NCBI GenBank assembly: GCA_951217055.1
Contig: OX578280.1
Coordinates: 6,923,271 to 6,987,270 of the forward strand
Direction of reading: 5' to 3'
DNA length: 64,000 bases
Source of the DNA: Gerris lacustris
Lineage: Eukaryota; Arthropoda; Insecta; Hemiptera; Gerridae
Shown: one piece after another, positions 22,301 to 31,976 of the stretch
How positions within the stretch are numbered: position 1 is the first letter of the stretch
Layout: each line of letters starts with the position of its first letter
Position numbers and translations under genes: made by a program
Notes under the pieces: model-generated
What the model was told of the DNA's origin: nothing
What the model saw: only the letters and a program-made list of their open reading frames with translations
Databases searched by the model: none

Positions 22301-24515
22301 AGTCCAGTGCAGACTGCTGAAATGCGCTGTCTAAAAAGAAGAGCAGACACGTGGAATATGAATGGATTGAGTTAAGAAGCAATCAATCAGAACGAGTCTG
22401 CAAGAGACACGAATGGATTGAGTTAAGTAGCAAACAATCAGAACGAGTCTGCAAGAGACACGAATGGATTGAGTTAAGTAGCAAACAATCAGAACGAGTC
22501 TGCAAGAGACACGAATGGATTGAGTTAAGGAGCAAACAATCAGAACGAGTCTGCAAGAGACACGAATGGATCGAGTTAAGAAGCAAACAATCAGAACGCG
22601 TCTGCAAGATACACGAATGGATTGAGTTAAGAAGCAAACAATCAGAACGAGTCTGCAAGAGACACGAATGGATTGAGGTATGAAGCAAACAACCAGAACG
22701 AGTCTGCAAGAGGCACGAATGGATCGAGTTAAGTAGCAAACAATCAGAACGAGTCTGCAAGAGACACGAATGGATCGAGTTAAGAAGCAAACAATCAGAA
22801 CGAGTCTGCAAGAGACACGAATGGATCGAGGTAAGAAGGAAACAATCAGAACGAGTCTGCAAGAGACACGAATGGATCGAGTTAAGAAGCAAACAATCAG
22901 AACGAGTCTGCAAGAGACACGAATGGATCGAGTTAAGAAGCAAACAATCAGAACGAGTCTGCAAGAGACACGAATGGATTGAGTTAAGAAGCAATCAATC
23001 AGAACGAGTCTGCAAGAGACACGAATGGATTGAGTTAAGAAGCAAACAATCAGAACGAGTCTGCAAGAGACACGAATGGATTGAGTTAAGAAGAAAACAA
23101 TCAGAACGAGTCTGCAAGAGACACGAATGGATTGAGTTAAGAAGCAAACAATCAGAACGAGTCTGCAAGAGACACGAATGGATTGAGTTAAGAAGCAAAC
23201 AATCAGAACGAGTCTGCAAGAGACACGAATGGATTGAGTTAAGAAGCAAACAATCAGAACGAGTCTGCAAGAGACACGAATGGATTGAGGTAAGAAAAAC
23301 AATCAGAACGAGTCTGCAAGAGACACGAATGGATTGAGTTAAGAAGCAAACAATCAGAACGAGTCTGCAAGAGACACGAATGGATTGAGTTAAGAAGCAA
23401 ACAATCAGAACGAGTCTGCAAGAGACACGAATGGATTGAGTTAAGAAGCAAACAATAAGAACGAGTCTGCAAGAGACACGAATGGATTGAGTTAAGAAGC
23501 AAACAATCAGAACGAGTCTGCAAGAGACACGAATGGATTGAGTTAAGAAGCAAACAATCAGAACGAGTCTGCAAGAGACACGAATGGATTGAGTTAAGAA
23601 GCAAACAATCAGAACGAGTCTGCAAGAGACACGAATGGATTGAGTTAAGAAGCAATCAATCAGAACGAGTCTGCAAGAGACACGAATGGATTGAGTTAAG
23701 AAGCAAACAATCAGAACGAGTCTGCAAGAGACACGAATGGATTGAGTTAAGAAGAAAACAATCAGAACGAGTCTGCAAGAGACACGAATGGATTGAGTTA
23801 AGAAGCAAACAATCAGAACGAGTCTGCAAGAGACACGAATGGATTGAGTTAAGAAGCAAACAATCAGAACGAGTCTGCAAGAGACACGAATGGATTGAGT
23901 TAAGAAGCAAACAATCAGAACGAGTCTGCAAGAGACACGAATGGATTGAGTTAAGAAGCTAACAATCAGAACGAGTCTGCAAGAGACACGAATGGATTGA
24001 GTTTAGAAGCAAACAATCAGAACGAGTCTGCAAGAGACACGAATGGATTGAGTTAAGAAGCAAACAATCAGAACGAGTCTGCAAGAGACACGAATGGATT
24101 GAGTTAAGAAGCAAACAATCAGAACGAGTCTGCAAGAGACACGAATGGATTGAGTTTAGAAGCAAACAATCAGAACGAGTCTGCAAGAGACACGAATGGA
24201 TTGAGTTAAGAAGCAAACAATCAGAACGAGTATGCAAGAGACACGAATGGATTGAGTTTAGAAGCAAACAATCAGAACGGGTCTGCAAGAGACACGAATG
24301 GATTGAGTTAAGAAGCAAACAGTCAGAACGAGTCTGCAAGCGGAGCCACTGTCAATGAGGGGTAGAAGGGCAGAAAATGAGGTGATTTGGTCATGTGTTC
24401 AAGATGGAAGACAACAGATACCATAGCAAGCTATGGAGGCGAGATGTGAAGGAAGATGGCCTAGAGGCTGCCGCAGAGTGACGTGGATAGACACCCTGGT
24501 TCCCGTGTTTAAAAT
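22301..24515 (+). pseudogene. LINE reverse transcriptase C-terminus with in-place satellite expansion
   Basis: The left flank (22301-22350) reads SPVQTAEMRCLKRRADT, matching the block SRIQAAEMRFLRKVAGKT of the LINE fragment at 59690-60320. The right flank (24340-24400) reads AEPLSMRGRRAENE, matching IEPLSDKIGHAQ. After a frame change come FGHVFKMEDNRYHSK and then, after another, AMEARCEGRWPRGCRRVTWI, matching the fragment's FGHTQRMEEERYPK and VLEARCQGTRPRGRRRTTW. Between the flanks, the expected segment TRRDHVRNTTIRASMN is present as ETRMDRVKKQTIRTSLQ, repeated about 39 times. The LINE is dead: frameshifts, a stop in place of the W of RWFGH, and no upstream RT. Confidence 0.8.
22351..24339 (+). 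repeat. 51-bp satellite array, about 39 copies, LINE-derived
   Basis: The monomer is 51 bp, or 17 codons (e.g. GAGACACGAATGGATTGAGT TAAGAAGCAAACAATCAGAA ... CTGCAA). Because 51 is a multiple of three, several frames on both strands stay open for hundreds of codons without being genes. Six monomers between 22560 and 22935 keep ATCGAG (Arg codon CGA in the LINE frame); most others have ATTGAG (TGA), consistent with CpG decay followed by homogenisation. A 2-bp deletion near 23295 shifts all frames. Rare variants (GCAATCAATC, AGAAAACAATC) recur 661 bp apart (22991/23652 and 23091/23752), so a block of 13 monomers was duplicated. Confidence 0.97.
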
Positions 24516-25560
24516 CTCTTACGCCATTGTATATATATTATTATACTAGACCTACCCATTTTTTACACATTAAGTAGGGAAATTTTACCCTTCCATAATT
24601 ATATTTTCTTTTGGGTTTAATATCATACTGGTACCCCATTGTATAATGTATGATAGCATTGATAGCCCACCTTTTTATTTTTTTAAATAATGACAATGAC
24701 ATTTCTTTATTTCTGTAGGGAAATTTATTAAAAGTATTATCGAACCCGGGTGGGTTCGATATCATACTTCAATTCATTTAAGTAATGACTAAGTTGATGG
24801 AGTTGGTTCATAAAAAATGTTTGGTAGAAATAATTAATTTCAAATTTAAGTTGTCCATGGAATATTGAATAGGTAACTAAATGCTTTGTGCCTGGCACTA
24901 TTAATATTTTATTTCTTTGGGTTTTATTATGAGTAAAAAAAAAAACTGAATCAATTAACAATAAGGTTCTAAAATAAAGCTAGTTCTGTTATCAGTGTCT
25001 AGAATAAATTTGATCAGGTTTTTAGATAAGGATAATAACTCCCAAGTGAAATCTAGGCCTGAAGGGAGTTAAAATACAACCTACTCTTGACGACTTTTTT
25101 TTACGAGGTCCGAAACTCGTAAAAAGAAAGCTTGGCATGGAAAAGGAGTGAAAATAGCTGCTCCTGTTCATGGTTTGTTTCTGCAGCGAATAATGTAATA
25201 TGGCTAGTTCAATCCCCATCAGATTTATAGCTTCGTCTCCGTCTTAAAGAACACCTGACTTGTAATCATGTCATCATAATTTTACGACTCTTCGTTGGCA
25301 AATTGAACTCTATCTTAATGTTCTTTTTGTACGTTTACAAATTCCTGTAAAGCATATAGAGTAAACATCAAATCGTATAGTACCGTATTGCAACGACACA
25401 CATTATATAAAGAAATAAACAAATTTAGGAATTTGTGTTTTAATTATTTCTACAATAGAAAAGAAGATTGTAGAGAACATAAAACTTTCTCTTATACGAT
25501 TCATAATTACTTAGCCCAGTGTTTCCCATTCATTAGTTTTCGTAGGTACATTTAATTATT
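24516..25560. other. AT-rich spacer
   Basis: No gene recognised. AACCCGGGTGGGTTCGATATC near 24744 is an imperfect palindrome. Short minus-strand open frames have no motifs. Confidence 0.45.
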
Positions 25561-26065
25561 ATTGAACATTTCATCAAAATGTATCATAAAAATTACTTCT
25601 CCCCAGCGGTGAATCGAACCCGGCTCTCCGTCCGCGTTTAAAGCTATTTTCTCAGAAACTAGATTTTTCCCGGGAAAACGGCTTATATCGTTAGATTTGT
25701 ATTAAAATGGACTACATTTTAAAAATGTTTAATCAAAATCGTCGGAACCGTTTTCGAGATATACATTTTTTTTTTACGTTTATTCAGAGTTTTTGGGGGG
25801 TAGCGCCCCCAAATTTGGAGCTGAAATTAATTTCTCGTTTTCGTCTCGGGGTATGATTTTTCGAACATGTAATTTCGTCAAAATCGGCCCAGTAATTTAG
25901 GCTCCAGGCGTCTGCACAGATGGCAGACGACAGACGACAGACAGAAATTTTTTAATACCTACTATTTTGGACTTAAGGAACCTCAAAACTTGTAAATACA
26001 TCAAAATCTCAAAATCTAATTTTCGGGCCATCACAATACTTTCTCTTTATATGAGAAAGTAAAAA
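25561..26065. repeat. Probable dispersed element tail with terminal hairpin
   Basis: A B-box-like GGTGAATCGAACCCGG lies near 25610. It is followed by long runs of the kind found in insect repeats (CGTCAAAATCGGCCCAGTAA, GACGACAGACGACAGACAG), and a hairpin ACTTTCTC - loop - GAGAAAGT at about 26038-26060. No second copy is in this window, so the repeat status is inferred from style only. Confidence 0.35.
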
Positions 26066-27291
26066 TATGTTTATAACCTGTAATTTATATAAGCTTTCAT
26101 ATAAACAATAATTCAATAAATAATAATAAGTTAATTTGTTTGTAAAGCAGCATGGCTTTATCCAAAGAGGAAATTTATATACGCTTTCATGTAAATCAAA
26201 TCAGTGTTGTTTCTCCACGTTATGGAAAAACATTGAATCATTGATATGTTTTAGCCGACAGTTTAGCCAACCTTTATACCTCCCCCTCTAAACACGGTTG
26301 CCATGCTGCACTCCTAATGGGAACTAAATAAGTGAAAAAAAAGTCAAAACTGAACAATCTTCTGTTATTTCATAACTTCCTGCAATTCATACAATATTTA
26401 AGAGTGTCACATTTTTCATGTTGTCTTTTGCATGATGGAAATTTCAGCCCAAAAACACATGTATATTAAAATGTTTACAAGCATGGAGTGAGAATTTTTT
26501 GAATATTATAGATCATAAATTTTAATTTAATTTAAATGCTTTAACAAAACTCCGAACTTCACTTTGATGATTGATGATTAAAGATGCTCAGAGGTGAGCT
26601 TCAAGTTTCAAACTGCATATTATGTAGATGTGTAACGTGGTCGATCCCTTGTCCTATTACATGGAAGGACCTCCTTAGTGGTCACAGGTAAAGAAAGGCC
26701 TGAGACCGTGTCTCGGTCTCATCGGCCGAACCATGCCGGACACAAATGTGTACTTCGGGTTCGGACAAAGCCAGATGCTGAGAAATTATTGATGTCCATG
26801 TTTGGAGAAGGATTTGTGGTGGCAGTGGGTGACCTAAGTATTAAGCTATGAAATTCATTGAATTACTAACTTAGTAATTTAGAGAGACTGAGGTTACTAA
26901 AATAAATAAATAAATAGATAAGTCCTGCTGGATTAGCCAAATGGCCAACCATGCTATCCTGGAAGGCACTAGGATGCCAGAAGAGGAATTGGTACAAGTT
27001 GACATGTGGTCAACATGGGGGTAAATCCTAAATCTACGATGTTCCCCCATATGGGGGCCATAATTTATTCTTGTATGAGGTACAGCTTTGTCACTCACAA
27101 AACTAGTAGTCTCTTCTAGGAGTTGATGATCAGAAAGTCTGTGTATATTCCAAATGAGGAATTATCTTGAAGTCTATTCTGGGTCTTAAGGGTATATATA
27201 AAAACTAGGTTTTCATATCCATTTGCGATATTTTAGCCCCACTTGGGCTATGAATAAAAGGGTAATACACTACTACATGAGGAATCATAGA
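26066..27291. other. Anonymous region upstream of the BEL complex
   Basis: Contains a diverged local duplication (TTTATATAAGCTTTCATATA near 26086 and TTTATATACGCTTTCATGTA near 26170). A GC-richer stretch at 26635-26830 and 26940-27065 could be part of an older retroelement, but no protein motif could be read. The segment ends in the AATAC target duplication. Confidence 0.4.
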
Positions 27292-27296
27292 AATAC
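27292..27296. repeat. AATAC target-site duplication, left
   Basis: AATAC directly before the LTR's TGTT; the same five bases follow the LTR at 28099-28103. Five-base duplications are usual for BEL/Pao. Confidence 0.8.
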
Positions 27297-28098
27297 TGTT
27301 TAGGCTTCCTAGGAAAATTTCACTTAGGTTTGTTTATTTATCTTTTTAATTTGATTTATTATTAGAGATGTTTTCTGTTTTTATTATTTATATTAGGTCT
27401 GGGAGATAAGTGTTTTAAGTATCATAGTCCATTTCTATCTTTATTATATCTATCTGAATATCCATAACTAATCTATTTATCTAAACTTTCCTTATCTTTC
27501 CCTCTCTTATCTTCCTATTCACTACTCACTCCACCTTTTGACTAATGTAACTAGTGTAATACTCTCAGTGTGTGTGCTCTGTCAACTCAGCCTGACCGTC
27601 AACGGTCTGGTTTTTTATCACCTTCAGCAGTCTTATCTTAAATCACCACTCACCACCAAGAATTCAATTATGTATTATTACAACCTCATCATCACCATCA
27701 ATAGTGTTCTTGTTCTAATCTGCTGCTATATCTCATAAATTCAGTGCTTTCACCAGACTACCATTTGCTGCGCTGCAAGCTTGGTGTAACAGCACCTTTC
27801 ATCACCCAATCACCAGAGCCATCACCATCCGTATCATCATCCTCATCATTATCATCTCTACCAGACATCTATCTGCTATCACCGTATTTATACTTATCTA
27901 TTACTTATATTATATATCCATCAACAATCTATATACTTTTATTTTTCTCTATATTAAAATCAGATTACTTTTATTTTGCTTCTTTTTTTATAGTCTTTAA
28001 CCCTTACAGTCCAGTTAAACCTTTATTTCTTTTCACCCTTATATCTACCCCGTAGGAGAAAGATCGGGTTATAATTTCGTAGCCCCCTTGCTCCTACA
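27297..28098 (+). repeat. BEL/Pao LTR A, complete (802 bp)
   Basis: Starts TGTTTAGGCTTCCTAGG and ends CCCTTGCTCCTACA, giving the TG...CA ends of an LTR, with AATAC on both sides. No internal element region follows; instead segment X starts, so by itself this looks like a solo LTR. It appears identical by eye to LTR C at 36141-36942. Two small open frames inside recur in every LTR copy only because the LTR is copied. Confidence 0.85.
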
Positions 28099-29683
28099 AA
28101 TACTTGTCAGGATCCCAGAGACCGACGGATGCAAGAGAGGAAGTGAATGAAGCTGTGTCCCACCTTGAGAAATGCAGATGAGATAGATAAGAAGACCAAC
28201 TAGTGGACTCTCCAAGGTTTAAGAATGAGAGACCTTCCTAAAGAAACTTTGCGAAGAACTGGACAAACTTAGGACGACAATTGATGGAGGATGGAGATGG
28301 CAATTGATGGAGGATAGAGATGGCAATTGATGGAGGATAGAGATGGAAATTGATGGAGGATGGAAATGACAATTGATGGAGGATGGAGATGGCAATTGAT
28401 GGAGGATAGAGATGGAAATTGATGGAGGATGGAAATGACAATTGATGGAGGATGGAGATGGCAATTGATGGTGGATGGAGATGACAATTGATGGTGGATG
28501 GAGATGGCAATTGATGGTGGATGGAGATGGCAATTGTTGAAGGATGGAAATGGCAATTGTTGAAGGATAGAGATGACAATTGATGAAGGATGGAGATGGA
28601 AAAAGGGTTTTCTAGGATGCAGAAGCTAAAGAAATTAGCAAAGTTTAATTAGTCAAGTGTTGATCGGGCCGTAAAAGAAGCTTAAAATAATTTTGAAAAA
28701 AACTTTTTTCTATATTTAATCCGGTTATTCTATAAATTAAAACAAAATTCTTTAATTATGAAATCGTCTATTAAAAGACATTTTATAATGATTATTACTG
28801 TTGTTCTCGTTTAATTTATCTTTGCTTTCAAATGAATCGTTAGTTAAATTATAAGTTAAAGGGTTTAATTCTTCTAAATAATGTGTTTTACAGAGTGAGA
28901 AGTTATTGAATAAATAATCACTTTTCCTCCGGGGCATTTAGTAATTAACTATTTATTTTTAAGCCGGAAGATCTTGTAATCAGATTCTTATTAAATATTT
29001 AATTAGGATTTAGAATTTCTTAGTAAGCAATAAAGTTAGTTTTTCTCTTTACTCTTTGCTGTAAGATTTTCAAGGAATCTTAGCATCAAATTCATTTATT
29101 TAGAAACAAGTTTACTGGTTAACGTGGCCTGTAATTGTTTTATTTTATTTTAGAAAGAATTAAATGTTTAAATTCGGTTAGCTCGGAGGGCCTAAAGAAA
29201 GAGGTTTGATAATCCTCAATAAAAGATTTACCTCTGGTAGGCCTTGGGTTAAAGGCGAAGGGAGCAAACCCTTCGTTTCCTAAAGTTTAATAATTGAATT
29301 CCAGCTAAAGGGATTCCCTTGTTTCTGCAAGCCCCAGCAGGCCCCCCCCCCCGCTTTATTATCAGCAGCCAAGCATATTAACAACAGGCTGAAACCGAAA
29401 AAAAGGTTTTAGCACATTGGTTCCAACACCACAAGTCTCTTTCAAAATTAAATACTCCGAAATAAAAAAAACCAATTCCTAGATTGATTACATTCTTTTT
29501 GAAGTGGACAGATTGCTCTTTGACCGATTCATTAAGAATTTAACCCTGCAGTGCACGGGTGAAAAAAAATCACACCAGTGCACGGGTTGGGTCTGTCAGA
29601 CCCAATATTTTAAAAAAAATTTAAGATGGTTTATTATTTATATATTTTTATTTTTTATAGTATAGAAATAATCTTTATTTAAC
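28099..29683 (+). repeat. Segment X, copy 1
   Basis: About 1.58 kb of non-LTR sequence after LTR A, repeated at 36943-38526. It starts AATACTTGTCAGGATCCCAG, carries the 23-bp minisatellite, and ends in the left 140 bp of the piggyBac-like element (TTAA at 29540-29543). X1 and X2 differ at two places that I can see: C versus T in GATTTACCTCTGG/GATTTATCTCTGG, and 11 versus 10 C in the C-run. It holds no recognisable gene. Confidence 0.85.
28278..28600 (+). repeat. 23-bp minisatellite, about 14 copies (in X1)
   Basis: CAATTGATGGAGGATGGAGA plus TGG, period 23 (28278, 28301, 28324 and on). Later copies read GGTGGATGG or TTGAAGGATGG. Because 23 is not a multiple of three, all three minus frames look open; these are not genes. 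Confidence 0.95.
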
Positions 29684-30200
29684 TCAACTCAGCCTGACCG
29701 TCAACGGTCTGGTTTTTTATCACCTTCAGCAGTCTTATCTTAAATCACCACTCACCACCAAGAATTCAATTATGTATTATTACAACCTCATCATCACCAT
29801 CAATAGTGTTCTTGTTCTAATCTGCTGCTATATCTCATAAATTCAGTGCTTTCACCAGACTACCATTTGCTGCGCTGCAAGCTTGGTGTAACAGCACCTT
29901 TCATCACCCAATCACCAGAGCCATCACCATCCGTATCATCATCCTCATCATTATCATCTCTACCAGACATCTATCTGCTATCACCGTATTTATACTTATC
30001 TATTACTTATATTATATATCCATCAACAATCTATATACTTTTATTTTTCTCTATATTAAAATCAGATTACTTTTATTTTGCTTCTTTTTTTATAGTCTTT
30101 AACCCTTACAGTCCAGTTAAACCTTTATTTCTTTTCACCCTTATATCTACCCCGTAGGAGAAAGATCGGGTTATAATTTCGTAGCCCCCTTGCTCCTACA
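29684..30200 (+). repeat. BEL/Pao LTR B, lacking its first 285 bp
   Basis: Matches LTR A from TCAACTCAGCCTGACCG (27582) to CTCCTACA, 517 bp. The join is inside the piggyBac left end, ...TTTATTTAA | CTCAACTCAGCC. It is followed directly by element-internal sequence and so acts as the 5' LTR of the element at 30201-36140. The loss of the LTR start removes the expected U3 part. Confidence 0.85.
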
Positions 30201-31976
30201 TAACTTGGTCATTTGGGCTAGGGATTCCTTTTATTTTTTGTTGATCCCTAGAGCCGGTAATTTCTCTTTGTTAATTTTATTTGAGTAACTTATATTTCTT
30301 ATAATCAAATCTTATCACCATTTTATCAATATTTCATTTCATTATAATATATTTAATTTTCTTTTGTTGCTCATCTCTTCATTACTTAAAGAATAAAATT
30401 AATCTGATTTATTTATTATATTTATCTGAATTTATTTTATTACATAGAAAATGTGTATTAAACATTTTTCATTTCTTTCTGTTTTTTTACCGTCGGCCGA
30501 CGGAACAGAACATTGTCTAATCATCTAATTTTTTTATTTTTATTTTACTTTCGTTAAGTTTAACGATTTGTTTTTATTAATCTTTTATTATTTATTAATT
30601 ATTAATCTACGATTATAGTATTCAGATTGTAACACCTCTTATTTTTTATTATCATTTTTTATATAAAAAGTAACCTTATGTTAATTCTACATTTTCAAAG
30701 AATTACAATTTTTTTGTTAATTTAAAATTTTATTTAATTTCCTTTTTATTTAAATTTCACATGATCTTATTATTTTATTACCATTTTTATTTACAAAAAA
30801 TTAACTTTAATTAATTCTATATTATACAAAGAATTACAGTTTTTTGTTATTATTTAAAATTTTCATTTGCTTTCCTTTTTCTTTAAATTTAAGATTATCC
30901 TATTATTTTAATTATCGTAATTTAATTTAGGAGATGTTATTTTAATTTTTCTTCTTATATTTTGGATAAGCATTAAAAATGAAATAAATAAAATAAATAA
31001 ATAAAATAAATTTAATTTTTGTCATCATAACTAATTACATATTTAATTTTTAATCTAAAATATTTCATCATTAAATAAGTTCTTTTTACTTTCTATTTTT
31101 TGTAATAAATTATGATTATTTTATTTTAATAGTATAATACCAGTGTACTGTGTTACATATAAATCAAGTTATATTATTTTTAATTAATTAATTGAGTTAA
31201 TTTATCATTCATAAACTTTTTTTCTTTTAATTAATTATTCTTTATTTAATCATCTTGTTATTTTAATAGTACTGTTGTACATTTTCTAATTTCTTTTAAT
31301 TTGATTAAACTAATCAATTATCATTTCCTTTTTGATAAAAATAATTTTTTTTTTTCCTTCTTGTATTCATTCAAATTTAGAAGTAATATCTTATATACAA
31401 TTATTATTATTATTATTTAAAATCTAACTTTATGAATGCACCTTTACTTTGTGAACCTGTTATACCCATTTACATATACCTTTTATAACTTCCTCTTTAT
31501 ATTTTCTTCCAATATATTTTATGATTATTATCCATTATTTTATATAAATCTATTTAATTTTAATTTCACTTTATTGACCTTATTAAAGGTTCAAAGATTA
31601 TTTAAATTAAACCTATCTCTAATTTTGAATTGGATTCTATAATTAAATTATCTCTTAATATCTTTCAAACTTTAAAAAAAAAAAAATTTCATCTAATTAA
31701 CTCTGTCACCTTATTTATCTTTTTATCAATTATCAAACGTAATTTAACATATTTCATACTATTTCACACAGTTTATTTTTATTCTGTTCAGGGGATTTAT
31801 TCTTTTTTTCTTATTCCTTTTGTTTATTTTAAATAAGATTGTTTTTATTTATTATTTATATAATTCTTAATTTTGCCAAACCCTATACGCTTAGGATTTT
31901 TCTGTTTCCTTATCTTTTAAAATTTAATTTTAGTGTATTAGGCATATTTATTTTTGTTTAATCTTTTTTATCAATC
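30201..31976 (+). mobile_element. BEL/Pao 5' internal leader with candidate primer-binding site
   Basis: Begins TAACTTGGTCATTTGGGCTA immediately after the LTR's CA, the position of the tRNA primer-binding site; I did not identify the tRNA. About 1.78 kb of very AT-rich, apparently non-coding leader precedes the start codon, which is long for this class. A perfect palindrome CCGTCGGCCGACGG lies near 30491-30504. Small open frames at 31436-31836 show no domains. Confidence 0.7.

Noticed and set aside
22331..23302. 323-codon minus-strand open frame and other long frames over 22331-24339
   Set aside because: They follow a 51-bp (17-codon) satellite in frames on both strands; all change at the same 2-bp deletion and have no start context or domain.
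27538..28055. Two small frames (66 and 103 codons) repeated at 29846, 36382, 36588 and 38689
   Set aside because: They lie inside the BEL LTR and are repeated only because the LTR is; low-complexity Ser/Pro/Leu content, no family match.
28219..28579. Minus-strand frames over the 23-bp repeat in segment X (and 37063-37423)
   Set aside because: Minisatellite artefacts; the 23-bp period opens every minus frame.
27297..30569. A single 3.27-kb long terminal repeat for the BEL element
   Set aside because: The 802-bp LTR inside it has proper TG...CA ends with AATAC on both sides, and the 3.27-kb unit ends without CA or a matching target duplication, so a tandem duplication fits better.
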